Part shown: piece after piece, positions 17,054 to 24,913 of the stretch | Layout of the letters: each line of letters opens with the position of its first letter | How positions within the stretch are numbered: the first letter of the stretch is position 1 | Source: an uncultured Muribaculaceae bacterium | GTDB taxonomy: Bacteria; Bacteroidota; Bacteroidia; Bacteroidales; Muribaculaceae | Length of the DNA stretch: 29,179 nucleotides | NCBI GenBank assembly: GCA_910584735.1 | Contig: CAJUBM010000021.1 | Span: 1 to 29,179, forward strand | Reading direction: 5' to 3' | The notes under the pieces: model-generated | The model's database searches: none | What the model saw: only the letters and a program-made list of their open reading frames with translations | What the model was told of the DNA's origin: nothing | Made by a program: the position numbers and the translations under genes

Positions 17054-18130
17054 CTATTTTATGCCCCGGGCGTCAAGGGCACGGCGGTATGCATCGGCGT
17101 TGCGCCGATGGGTATCGAAGTCTTTGGCGAAATTATGTGTGCCCGAGAAGTCAGGGCTGGCACACATATATATATAGTCGTGTGGGGTGGAGTTGAGGAT
17201 GGCATCGATTGTGGAGGCCGAGGCCAGCCTTATAGGCCCCGGTGGTAGGCCGTGATGGCGGTAGGTGTTATATGGCGAATCGGTTTTAAGCATGGCGCCG
17301 GAGATACGGCGCGCCGTAAGGTTGCCGGAGGCGAATTTCACGGTCGGGTCGGCCTGAAGCATCATGCCGCGTTGCAGGCGGTTGATATACAGACGTCCGA
17401 TTTTGCCGAGCTCGGAAGGATCGGCGCTTTCCTCTTCGGCAATAGAGGCTATGATGTAGGCTTGTGCCGGTGTCAGACCAAGATTATTGGCTTTTTGGAG
17501 GCGTTCTGAGGTCCAGAATCTTTTGTGAGCTTTTTGGAAGCGTTCAATCAGTCGCGAGGGTGATTCGGTCCAGTATGCCTCGTATGAGTCGGGAAGTATG
17601 AGTGTGGGGAAGGTGTCGCGTGATATATGCTGTGAATCAGCTACCGAATCGCAGGCTGCGAGGAATTGCCGGGCTGAAAATTCCATACGTTTGTCCAGTC
17701 GTTGCGACAATATGTCAAGGGTACGGACGTTGTTGAATGTAACCGTTACCGGCGTTTGTTGTCCCCGGTTGATGCGTCGGGCCACGCTCCATGCGCGTTG
17801 TCCCGGGGTAACGCGGTATGCTCCGTGGGCCGCCGAGACGTCGCCCCCCCAGATTTGTGCCACCTTTTTGCCGAAATCTTTTCCAAGCGAGGCCGTCAGG
17901 GAGTCGGCTACGGCCTCGGGTGATGCTCCGGCCGGGATGTATACCCATGCCGCGTCATTGCCTCCGTATGTGGCGAGATAATTGCGTCCCTGCCGAAAAC
18001 CGAGGCATACGATAGCAATGAGTAGCGTTACTGTTATGGCCAAATATATACTACCCCGTCTTTTCCGTCCCCCCTTCTTCCTGGAAGAAGTCCGGGCTTT
18101 TTTTGCGTTAGATGGCTTTTTCTGAGGCAT
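17054..18130 (-). CDS. mltG: Endolytic murein transglycosylase MltG (YceG-like)
   Basis: A 358-residue protein with a very basic cytoplasmic N-terminus (residues 1-26, rich in Lys/Arg), one transmembrane helix at about 28-45 and a large periplasmic YceG domain. Family motifs are LPDSYEAYWTES at about 179-190, the catalytic region IIASIAEEES at 226-235 (Glu232 aligns with the catalytic Glu of E. coli MltG), QADPTVKFASG at 259-269, and SPYNTYRHHGLPPGPI at 285-300. MltG cuts nascent glycan strands and sets their length with the penicillin-binding synthases. An intrinsic terminator lies only 17 nt before the start codon, and no promoter fits between it and the gene. Expression therefore seems to need read-through from the leader RNA upstream. 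Confidence 0.96.
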   Translation of the reverse strand: MPQKKPSNAKKARTSSRKKGGRKRRGSIYLAITVTLLIAIVCLGFRQGRNYLATYGGNDAAWVYIPAGASPEAVADSLTASLGKDFGKKVAQIWGGDVSAAHGAYRVTPGQRAWSVARRINRGQQTPVTVTFNNVRTLDILSQRLDKRMEFSARQFLAACDSVADSQHISRDTFPTLILPDSYEAYWTESPSRLIERFQKAHKRFWTSERLQKANNLGLTPAQAYIIASIAEEESADPSELGKIGRLYINRLQRGMMLQADPTVKFASGNLTARRISGAMLKTDSPYNTYRHHGLPPGPIRLASASTIDAILNSTPHDYIYMCASPDFSGTHNFAKDFDTHRRNADAYRRALDARGIK

Positions 18131-18146
18131 GTTAAGTTTTATTTAT

Positions 18147-18190
18147 AAAAAAGTGCCGGCCGAGAGTGACTTAACACAGGCGGCCGGCAC
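18147..18190 (-). terminator. Intrinsic terminator directly upstream of mltG
   Basis: A perfect 10-bp stem, GTGCCGGCCG at 18153-18162 with CGGCCGGCAC at 18181-18190, followed on the minus strand by six T (18152-18147). The T-run points toward mltG. There is no annotated minus-strand gene upstream that it could serve. Confidence 0.85.
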
Positions 18191-18224
18191 AGCAAGGCGT
18201 TTCACAACGGCCTGCCTTTCACTG

Positions 18225-18254
18225 CAAATATATTTCTTTTCTTAAAGATTCAAA
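18225..18254 (-). promoter_or_regulatory. Second promoter-like site in the mltG leader
   Basis: On the minus strand TTTG at 18254-18251, an 18-nt spacer and TATATTTG at 18232-18225. Start would be near 18218, giving a 70-nt RNA before the terminator. The -7 region and its flank nearly repeat the upstream site at 18352-18365. Confidence 0.45.
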
Positions 18255-18357
18255 TTTTAGTGAGTAGGGGTCGATTTCTTTTGAATCTCTCCCTGCTGCC
18301 AAACGCCTTGGCGAGGCGTCCGGGAGTGAAATAGGAGGTGAATTCCTTTTCACACTG

Positions 18358-18365
18358 CAAATATA
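18358..18365 (-). promoter_or_regulatory. Upstream promoter -7 box of the mltG leader
   Basis: TATATTTG on the minus strand matches TAnnTTTG. The -33 match is weak (TTGG at 18384-18381, 15-nt spacing). Confidence 0.45.
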
Positions 18366-18543
18366 CGAAAAGATTTGATTCCAATGAATATATTTACAAT
18401 ATTTAACTTATCTAATTATATGCGTTTGTGAGATAATATCCAGTATGATAACGTATAATATGCATATTTTATGTAACGAAAAAAATGATACGTAAATATA
18501 CATCATGAATATTTTATGCATATTTACTAAACTTTCTCCATGA

Positions 18544-18575
18544 TTTGCCGGATGTTGCGGGAATATGTATTTTTG
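18544..18575 (+). promoter_or_regulatory. Promoter of the unknown-function gene at 18610
   Basis: TTTG at 18544-18547, a 20-nt spacer and TATTTTTG at 18568-18575, an excellent match to the Bacteroidetes consensus. Start near 18579-18582, leader about 30 nt. Confidence 0.75.
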
Positions 18576-18609
18576 CAAGGTGAATGATAAATCATAAAAA
18601 TTGGAATAT

Positions 18610-19350
18610 ATGAGATTTGTAGAGGGGCTTGGTTTGTTAGTGGAACGTCATGGCAGTGAATTTTTAGGTACGGAGGCTGTGGTAGGGGTGTTGGATGCCG
18701 AGGGTGTTTTCTCGGGCAGGCCTGCCCTGCGCACGGTGTTCCGCATGGCTGTGAACTCGCGGTGTGTTGCCCGGCTGGTAGAAAGCGGATTATGGGATGA
18801 GAATGTGGAGTCGATGATAGAGAAATTCATAATCCATACGGGGTTCCAGTCCGGGTTGGTGCGATTTGTGTTCAACGGCGTGGCTGTGGCGCTGGGTTAT
18901 GATGTCCCGGGAGAGTGTAGCGCCGAGGGTGATAGTAGGGATACGGATGAGTGTATCATTGCCGAGCCTTCCGAAAGGTGGGATGTTGCCTATGGGGAGG
19001 ATAAAAACGCATGGTCATCCGTAGGTTCTCCGAGCCGGAGAGCCGCCTTTCTGACCTCTGTTATAGAGATTGAACGGGAGATTGAGCCGTTGCTGGGGAT
19101 AACTGTGCGGGCCGTATCTTGTAATAAGGTGGGTGAAAGATATTTTGAGCTTACTTTCGAGCTTGCGCGTGTCGAACCCCGTGCTACCGGGGCGCTTTAT
19201 TACGCGGTCTATGATAGGGAGGGGGTGATTATAACCACGGCTCTTGCCGGAGCGTTGTGTCTTGAGGACGCCTCCCGGCTTCCGCTATCGGTACGTATCG
19301 TCTGCGAGCCGGAACGTGTGGCGCGTGTGTTGCTGTTTTGGCAAAGTTAG
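18610..19350 (+). CDS. Protein of unknown function
   Basis: I do not recognise this 246-residue protein. It lacks a signal peptide or membrane helix, so it is probably cytoplasmic. The N-terminal part, about residues 1-95, is helical (FVEGLGLLVERHGSEFL, ALRTVFRMAVNSRCVARLVESGLW, IEKFIIHTGFQSGLVRFVFNGVAVALGY). An acidic linker follows (about 97-140), and the rest alternates short hydrophobic strands (YFELTFELARVEP, ALYYAVYDREGVIITTAL, SVRIVCEPERVARVLLFW), suggesting a beta domain. A TTG at 18601 extends the frame by three codons, but the ATG at 18610 is preferred. It has a good promoter, and a terminator lies about 140 nt downstream. Its left neighbour, mltG, is divergent; its right neighbour converges. 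Confidence 0.75.
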   Translation: MRFVEGLGLLVERHGSEFLGTEAVVGVLDAEGVFSGRPALRTVFRMAVNSRCVARLVESGLWDENVESMIEKFIIHTGFQSGLVRFVFNGVAVALGYDVPGECSAEGDSRDTDECIIAEPSERWDVAYGEDKNAWSSVGSPSRRAAFLTSVIEIEREIEPLLGITVRAVSCNKVGERYFELTFELARVEPRATGALYYAVYDREGVIITTALAGALCLEDASRLPLSVRIVCEPERVARVLLFWQS

Positions 19351-19418
19351 TGTAGTATATATAAGTAAATGTGTCATAATTAGGAGACACCAATTTTCCA
19401 ACGAAGGACATTATCAGA

Positions 19419-19471
19419 GGTAACTTTATAGTGGAGCCGTCCCGGAGGTCCGGCGCCACTATAAGGTTACC
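19419..19471. repeat. Intergenic hairpin repeat, second copy of the element at 1-132
   Basis: GGTAACTTTATAGTGG (19419-19434) pairs with CCACTATAAGGTTACC (19456-19471) with a single G-U-type mismatch. The 21-nt centre contains its own small palindrome CCGGA-GG-TCCGG. Bases 19436-19471 match 98-132 with one indel. It sits in the gap between two convergent genes, next to a separate terminator. Confidence 0.8.
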
Positions 19472-19492
19472 ATTGCCCAAAGTGTTATATGA

Positions 19493-19542
19493 CAAAGTCG
19501 GTGTGGCAAAATTAAATTTTTCCACACCGACTTTGATTTTTT
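19493..19542 (+). terminator. Terminator of the unknown-function gene
   Basis: A perfect 14-bp stem, CAAAGTCGGTGTGG (19493-19506) with CCACACCGACTTTG (19522-19535), followed by six T in ATTTTTT. The same hairpin could also stop the converging M16 peptidase transcript, though without a T-run on that side. Confidence 0.88.
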
Positions 19543-19558
19543 AAGGTGCTACTTCGGT

Positions 19559-22396
19559 TTATTTTGCTGCTTCGGTGGCGGCGGGTTCAAGAAGTATCAC
19601 GCGGTATGTGCCTGCGGCGTTGATTTTCTTCATGAAGTCTTCAACATCGGCGGGTTTGAGCGTGGAGTAGATTTCTACGGCGTTGTGGAATGTGTCAGTG
19701 CCGTTGAGGGCCTCTCCGGCCATGCCGTTGAGCCATCCTTCGTTTTTCTCCTGTGCTTCCTTGGCGTTCTTCACCATGAATTCGGTAACCTTGGTTACTT
19801 CTTCGGCCTTTACGCCTTTCTCCATGTTCTTGAATTCTTTTTCAAGATATTCCAGAACCTGGTCTTTCATCTCGGGCTTCATGGGGAAGGAGGCGAGAGC
19901 CTGCGAATTGTACTTGTTGGCTACGCGCGACATTCCGGCATATGCCCCGGGTGAGTAGGATGCACCCCATTCCTCGCGAACCTGTTCGAGGATGCGCTGG
20001 CTCAGAATCTGGCCGGCAACGGATGCTGCGGCGCGGTCTTTGGCGGTGAAGGGTATGTCGGCGTATTCGATAGCCATAACATAAACCTGCGGAGTCTGCA
20101 TGGATGTGGTCTCGGCCACAACCTTTTTGCCTTCTTTGAATGAGAGGGCTTCGGGGAATGTGGCGGCCTTGGTGGCTTTCGAAGCATCTGCGGGGAGGGT
20201 GGCGATGTACTGCTCTACCATAGGCTGGAATGTAGCCATATCGATGTTTCCTACGAAGAAGAATGTAAAGTCTGCGGCGTTTGCAGTCATCTTGCGGGAT
20301 ATATCGAGGGTCTGCTCCAGAGAAGCAGCGTTTATGTCGGCGGTAGTGATCGGTTCGCGGCGCGGATTCTTATATAGTTCACGTGAAACCACCTGGTTGA
20401 AGATGTAGTCGGGAGTGCTCTCCTGATTGTGGAGGATACCGGTCATCATGTTCTGTGTGGCTGCGAACTCATCGGCGGTGATGTTGAAGTTGGTGAATCC
20501 CATGTAGAGGAGTTCCATCATCGTCTTGAGATCCTTCGGTGTTGTCTGTCCCTCGATGTCGCGGGTATAGAGGTCGAAGTTGAAATCTACGCTGCACTGC
20601 TTACCCTGGAGATATTTCTGCATATCTTTATAGGTGTAGTCTCCGAGACCGTGCTGCTGCAGGGCCATAGGGTAGAACTTGAGCGATGCGGAATATTCAT
20701 CGGGGAATACGGATGTGCCGCCGAGGGCCTGGGCATCCATAAGGATTTCGTCGGCCTTGAAGTCGGTTTTCTTCACAATCACGGTAGCGCCGTTGGAGAG
20801 GGTCCATTTCTCGGCACCCCATTTCTCAAGGTTCTCTTTCTTTGTAACGGTTCCGGGGGCGGGGAGCGCGGGAATCAGAGGCTCGGCTTTCACCTCGTCA
20901 ACGAACGGAGCGATGTCCTCGGCGTCAACGGCAGCGAGGGCTTCCATCATCTGGGCCTCGGTGGGGAGCACGGTGCCTTCCTTCTCGGGAAGCATAACAG
21001 AGACAACGCGGTTGTCGCCGGTAACCATTTCCTTCACGGCCTGGTTGAGCATGTCAACAGGAATCTGCTGGGCGAACATCTTCATCATCTGGTACTGCTG
21101 CTCGATGTCCATCATCGGAGTGCCGTCGATGAAGCTGCGTACATACTGGCGCACATAAACCTCGTTGTCGGTTTTCTCGCGGTTGTTGTAGGCTTTCTCT
21201 AATTTCGAGAGATATTCTTCGCGGGCGCGGTCATATTCGCTGACAGTGAACCCGCCGCGCTGGGCGCGGAGCAGTTCGCGATATACGGCGGCCAGCGAGG
21301 GGGTGATGTTGGCGTCTTTGCCGAGGGCTACTATTGTGAGGGCGTCCTTTGTTGAGGATACGAAATAGTTGCCATAATATGATCCGGCGGCGGCATAGGG
21401 TGCATCTGCGCTCGCTCCGAGTTCGTCAAGACGGGCATTGAGCATGGAGATAATCATGTCGATGGCATAGTCCTGGATGAGATAGGCCGGGGTGTTGCGG
21501 AGTTCGCGGGGAAGAACGTCCGACTTGAAATACATGGTTGCACGAGCGTTCGACATTTCGGGGTCTGCGTCAATGGCGAAGATGGTGCCGGGGGTGTCGG
21601 GAACAGCGGGATATTCGCGGGCTGCGGGATTCTCCGGCATCTTTATTGGGGAGAATAACTCTTTGATTTTAGCCTCTACGCGGTCAACGTCAATATCGCC
21701 GACAACGATAACGCCCTGCTGGTCGGGACGGTACCATTTCTCATAGTAATCGCGGAGCACTTGGTAGGGGAAGTTGTCAACCACCTCCATAGTACCGATG
21801 GGGAAACGTTCGCCGTATTTCGAACCGGGGTACATCAGGGGGAGCTGCTTCTCCATGAGGCGCTGTGCGCCTACCATGCGCATACGCCATTCCTCATGTA
21901 TCACGCCGCGCTCCTTGTCGATTTCCTCGGGGAGGAGTAGCAGGCCGTCGGCCCAGTCGTGGAGTATGAGCAGGCAGGAGTCTTCGACAGCAACGTTGCC
22001 TACGGGTACGTTAGATATATTGTAGACCGTCTCGTCAACGGCGGTGTATGCGTTGAGGTTCTGTCCGAATTTTACGCCTTTGGTTTCAAGCCAGCTTACA
22101 ACCTCGTTGCCTTTGAAGTTCTCGGTACCGTTGAAGCACATGTGTTCAAGGAAGTGGGCCAGGCCTCTCTGCGAGTCCTCCTCGTTTATTGAGCCTACCT
22201 TCTGGGCAATGTAGAAGTCGGCCTGTCCTTTGGGGGTCTCGTTGTGTCGGATGTAGTAGGTGAGGCCGTTGGGGAGCTTTCCTATGCGTACCTGCGGGTC
22301 GGGAGGAAGCTGCTCCATCTGTTGGGCGTGTGCCGTGGTGGTGAGGGTGGCAAGTCCGATTAACAGGAACAGCACCCTGGATAACATTTTCTTCAT
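19559..22396 (-). CDS. Secreted M16 (pitrilysin/insulinase) family zinc peptidase
   Basis: A 945-residue protein with an N-terminal signal peptide (cleavage after about residue 24, TTAHA). The N-terminal M16 domain has the inverted zinc motif HFLEH at 81-85 in GLAHFLEHMCFNGTENF, with the third ligand region VIHEEW near 165-170. The C-terminal half is a second M16 fold without the HxxEH motif, as usual in PqqL-like two-domain enzymes, where it helps form the substrate chamber. Residues such as SYSPGAYAGM near 825 fit the family's C-terminal signature. It likely degrades peptides in the periplasm. A -7 box at 22525-22532 suggests its own promoter, separating it from radA upstream. Substrate unknown. 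Confidence 0.95.
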   Translation of the reverse strand: MKKMLSRVLFLLIGLATLTTTAHAQQMEQLPPDPQVRIGKLPNGLTYYIRHNETPKGQADFYIAQKVGSINEEDSQRGLAHFLEHMCFNGTENFKGNEVVSWLETKGVKFGQNLNAYTAVDETVYNISNVPVGNVAVEDSCLLILHDWADGLLLLPEEIDKERGVIHEEWRMRMVGAQRLMEKQLPLMYPGSKYGERFPIGTMEVVDNFPYQVLRDYYEKWYRPDQQGVIVVGDIDVDRVEAKIKELFSPIKMPENPAAREYPAVPDTPGTIFAIDADPEMSNARATMYFKSDVLPRELRNTPAYLIQDYAIDMIISMLNARLDELGASADAPYAAAGSYYGNYFVSSTKDALTIVALGKDANITPSLAAVYRELLRAQRGGFTVSEYDRAREEYLSKLEKAYNNREKTDNEVYVRQYVRSFIDGTPMMDIEQQYQMMKMFAQQIPVDMLNQAVKEMVTGDNRVVSVMLPEKEGTVLPTEAQMMEALAAVDAEDIAPFVDEVKAEPLIPALPAPGTVTKKENLEKWGAEKWTLSNGATVIVKKTDFKADEILMDAQALGGTSVFPDEYSASLKFYPMALQQHGLGDYTYKDMQKYLQGKQCSVDFNFDLYTRDIEGQTTPKDLKTMMELLYMGFTNFNITADEFAATQNMMTGILHNQESTPDYIFNQVVSRELYKNPRREPITTADINAASLEQTLDISRKMTANAADFTFFFVGNIDMATFQPMVEQYIATLPADASKATKAATFPEALSFKEGKKVVAETTSMQTPQVYVMAIEYADIPFTAKDRAAASVAGQILSQRILEQVREEWGASYSPGAYAGMSRVANKYNSQALASFPMKPEMKDQVLEYLEKEFKNMEKGVKAEEVTKVTEFMVKNAKEAQEKNEGWLNGMAGEALNGTDTFHNAVEIYSTLKPADVEDFMKKINAAGTYRVILLEPAATEAAK

Positions 22397-22524
22397 TTTC
22401 CTTGTTGGAATATAGTTAAAACTGATTATTGCATAATGTATGAGAACGGCCTTTACTTAGTGGTGCGAAAGGAGTGTATGCCTCTCATCGCCGGCCTTTT
22501 CATGGTCTCGAAAGGTTTGACGCC

Positions 22525-22532
22525 CAAAGATA
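22525..22532 (-). promoter_or_regulatory. Promoter -7 box for the M16 peptidase gene
   Basis: TATCTTTG on the minus strand matches TAnnTTTG; no strong -33 box is seen. The leader would be about 120 nt. Confidence 0.45.
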
Positions 22533-22585
22533 CGAAAAGTTGCGTTCGTGGCGAAATAAAAATTAATTTATTTGGATAACAGCAT

Positions 22586-22612
22586 GTAGCGGGCGAAAAT
22601 AGCGGGCGCTAC
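22586..22612 (-). terminator. Weak hairpin after radA
   Basis: GTAGCG (22586-22591) pairs with CGCTAC (22607-22612), with a direct repeat of the TAGCGGGCG type inside. No T-run follows, so termination here is uncertain. Confidence 0.3.
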
Positions 22613-22617
22613 AAACC

Positions 22618-24000
22618 TCAGGCGAAGAGCTTCCTGAACGCTTCTTCCACCTTGGCTACCTCTGTTATCTCGATTTTTAGTTTTGAGAGGTCTACGCCCT
22701 TCAGGGAGTTTCGCGGTATGATGATGGCCGACATTCCTAATTTTTCAGCCTCGCGGATACGTTGTTCCACGCGTGTGACTGGACGGATCTCTCCGCTCAG
22801 TCCCACCTCGCCTGTGAGGCATATGCCTGACGGGAGAGCCATGTCTACGTTGCTCGACAATATGGCGGCTATCACGGCCAGGTCGAGCGCCGGATCGGCT
22901 ACCTTCATCCCTCCGGCGATATTGAGGAACACGTCTTTCTGGGCCAGCTTGAACCCGACCCGTTTCTCGAGGACGGCAAGGAGCATGTTCATGCGCTTGG
23001 AGTCGAAACCGGTGACGGAGCGCTGCGGGGTACCGTATGCGGCGGTGCTTACCAGTGCCTGTGCCTCGATAAGGAACGGACGTGCCCCTTCGAGAGTTAC
23101 GCCGATGGCGCATCCCGACAGTGGTGCCTCCCCCTGCTGCGACATAAGCATCTCGGACGGGTTGGTTACCTCACGCAGCCCGCGCTGGCACATCTCGTAG
23201 ATGCCGAGCTCGGAGGTGTTGCCGAAACGGTTCTTTATGGCCCGGAGTATGCGGTACATATATTGGCGGTCCCCCTCGAACTGCAATACGGCGTCTACTA
23301 TGTGTTCCAGCACCTTCGGGCCGGCGATCGAGCCTTCCTTGTTGATGTGCCCTATCAGCAGCACCGGCACCCCGCTCTCCTTCGCGAACCGCAGCAGCCG
23401 GGCGGCACATTCGCGCACCTGGCTTACGGAGCCTGCGGCAGACTCTATGGCGTCGGAGGCCACGGTCTGTATGGAGTCAACGATGAGGAGTTCCGGCTGT
23501 ATGTCGGCTATGTGGGTGAAGATATTTTCGAGGGATGTCTCTGAGACGATGTAGCAGTTGTCGCTCACGCGCCCTATGCGGTCGGCCCGCATGCGTATCT
23601 GCACCGCGCTCTCCTCGCCCGATACATATAATATTTTCCGCGAGCGTATGGCCAGTATGTTTTGGAGTACGAGGGTGGATTTCCCTATGCCGGGTTCCCC
23701 TCCGACCAGCACCATGGAACCGGGAACAAGCCCTCCGCCGAGTACGCGGTTGAGTTCGTCGGACGGCATCATTATTCGCGGCTCGTCCGTGGTCTCTATC
23801 TCGGAGACACGGCGGGGCTTCCCGGTAGGGGCGAGGCTTCTGCGGGATTTTGTTTTCCCTGCGGTGGTTGACGATGTGGTTACTTTCTCTTCAACCATAG
23901 TGTTCCAGGCACCGCAGGAGGGGCAGCGTCCCTCCCATTTCGGGGAATCTGCACCACATTCGGTGCAGAACCATATGGTTTTTTCTTTCAGTCGTGCCAT
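22618..24000 (-). CDS. radA: DNA repair protein RadA (Sms)
   Basis: A 460-residue protein with the full RadA layout. An N-terminal C4 zinc finger (Cys12, Cys15, Cys26, Cys29 in FCTECGADSPKWEGRCPSCG) precedes a RecA-like ATPase with Walker A GGEPGIGKST at 100-109 and Walker B LLIVDSIQ at 171-178. The RadA-specific KNRFGNTSELG motif is at 256-266. A C-terminal Lon-like domain contains AGGMKVADPALDLAV and SGEIRPVTRVEQRI. RadA drives branch migration of recombination intermediates, complementing RecA. It begins 36 nt after the trmH-type gene, probably co-transcribed with it. Length and motifs are complete. Confidence 0.98.
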   Translation of the reverse strand: MARLKEKTIWFCTECGADSPKWEGRCPSCGAWNTMVEEKVTTSSTTAGKTKSRRSLAPTGKPRRVSEIETTDEPRIMMPSDELNRVLGGGLVPGSMVLVGGEPGIGKSTLVLQNILAIRSRKILYVSGEESAVQIRMRADRIGRVSDNCYIVSETSLENIFTHIADIQPELLIVDSIQTVASDAIESAAGSVSQVRECAARLLRFAKESGVPVLLIGHINKEGSIAGPKVLEHIVDAVLQFEGDRQYMYRILRAIKNRFGNTSELGIYEMCQRGLREVTNPSEMLMSQQGEAPLSGCAIGVTLEGARPFLIEAQALVSTAAYGTPQRSVTGFDSKRMNMLLAVLEKRVGFKLAQKDVFLNIAGGMKVADPALDLAVIAAILSSNVDMALPSGICLTGEVGLSGEIRPVTRVEQRIREAEKLGMSAIIIPRNSLKGVDLSKLKIEITEVAKVEEAFRKLFA

Positions 24001-24036
24001 GTGTCGGTAGGCGTTCAGTGGTGTTATGTGGTAAGG

Positions 24037-24840
24037 CTATTGCGCGGTGCGGCGTCGGAACTCGGCCACGGTTATGGCGGTGGCTGTAGAGACGTTAAGC
24101 GATTCTACCTTCGTGGCACCGGCGGGGAAGGATGGGATTTTTATCCTGCGGTTGCAGAGCGGCTCTACAGCAGGCGATATGCCGTTGCCTTCGTTCCCCA
24201 TCACGATTATCCCGGCAGGTGAGAGGGGAGTGGTGTAGATGTCCTCCCCGTCAAGGAATGTGCCGTAGACCGGGATGCTGTTTTTTGTAGCTTCGGCAAG
24301 TGTTTCGGGGAGGTCGCAGTAATGGATTTTTACCCGGGCCAGTCCCCCCATGGTTGATTGTACGACTTTGGGGTTGTAAATGTCAACCGTGTCGGACGAT
24401 GCCCATATCTGGCGTATGCCGAACCAGTCGGCCACGCGTATTATGGTGCCGAGATTGCCGGGATCCTGCAGGTGGTCAAGGGCGAGGATGAGTGAACCGG
24501 GTCGCGGTGCGGGTATGTTTCTGTTTCCTCCATGTCCCTCGGGAATCTCGAATACGGCCAATATTCCTTGCGGCGTCTGCATTGACGACATGCGTTCCAT
24601 CTCGTCCGGTCGCGCCTTAAGTACTTTGACTCCGGGAGGGAGCATTTTTATATTTGTCTGAAACCATGCATCGGTGGCTATGAGCCACCTGCAATGGAAA
24701 AACGGCAGGATTTCGAACACGCACCTCTGACCTTCGGCTACGAACAGCGAGTTTTCGCGCCGTCCGCGCGCCGTGCGCAGGGATGTGACGAGCTTGCGTG
24801 TTGCCGCCGTGATGCGGGCTTCCGTATTTTGAGTTTCCAT
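24037..24840 (-). CDS. TrmH/SpoU-family RNA 2'-O-ribose methyltransferase
   Basis: A 267-residue SPOUT methyltransferase. An N-terminal substrate-binding domain (FVAEGQRCVFEIL near 33-45) precedes the knotted catalytic domain. SPOUT motif 1 is LDHLQDPGNLGTIIRVADWFG (about 121-141, containing the conserved Asn and Arg), motif 2 is IVMGNEGNGIS (212-222), and motif 3 is VESLNVSTATAI (245-256). It should methylate ribose 2'-OH on a tRNA or rRNA nucleotide with S-adenosylmethionine. The exact target (23S rRNA as for RlmB, or tRNA as for TrmH) cannot be told from sequence. A -7 box ends only 5 nt before the ATG, so its mRNA may be leaderless. radA follows 36 nt downstream. Confidence 0.95.
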   Translation of the reverse strand: METQNTEARITAATRKLVTSLRTARGRRENSLFVAEGQRCVFEILPFFHCRWLIATDAWFQTNIKMLPPGVKVLKARPDEMERMSSMQTPQGILAVFEIPEGHGGNRNIPAPRPGSLILALDHLQDPGNLGTIIRVADWFGIRQIWASSDTVDIYNPKVVQSTMGGLARVKIHYCDLPETLAEATKNSIPVYGTFLDGEDIYTTPLSPAGIIVMGNEGNGISPAVEPLCNRRIKIPSFPAGATKVESLNVSTATAITVAEFRRRTAQ

Positions 24841-24845
24841 ACTTA

Positions 24846-24903
24846 CAAAGTTACGAAATTAGACGGATAATGGGCGCGGTATGCGCAAAAATTCGTAACT
24901 TTG
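24846..24903. promoter_or_regulatory. Divergent promoter region for the trmH-type gene and rnpB
   Basis: The minus-strand box TAACTTTG (24853-24846) serves the methyltransferase gene, and the plus-strand box TAACTTTG (24896-24903) serves rnpB. They lie in an inverted repeat: CAAAGTTACGAAATT at 24846-24860 mirrors AATTCGTAACTTTG ending at 24903, apart from one extra A. Neither has a strong -33 box. The plus-strand box predicts an RNA start near 24908-24912, close to the rnpB 5' end. Confidence 0.6.
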
Positions 24904-24913
24904 CCCTAATTTT

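Larger units (their letters stand above)
18147..18351 (-). ncRNA. Structured leader or small RNA upstream of mltG
   Basis: A minus-strand transcript starting near 18351 (-7 TATATTTG at 18365-18358) would be about 205 nt and end at the terminator just before mltG. It has no ATG. Possible structures: a small hairpin at 18303-18319 (ACGCCT/AGGCGT); a 9-bp stem AGATTCAAA (18246-18254) with TTTGAATCT (18280-18288); a 10-bp perfect long-range pairing of 18193-18202 with 18301-18310, which excludes the first hairpin; and the terminator stem. It could be an attenuator or riboswitch-like leader, or an independent small RNA. I do not recognise a known family. Confidence 0.55.

Noticed and set aside
18147..18351. 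6S RNA identity for the mltG leader
   Set aside because: I see no long terminal stem closing a central bubble, and its terminator points directly into mltG.
18601..18609. TTG start adding three residues to the unknown-function protein
   Set aside because: The ATG at 18610 is a better start and still lies about 30 nt after the promoter's predicted start site.
20429..21202. Open frame of 257 codons antisense to the M16 peptidase gene
   Set aside because: Rich in His, Gly and Val, without known motifs; the M16 frame on the other strand is complete and convincing.
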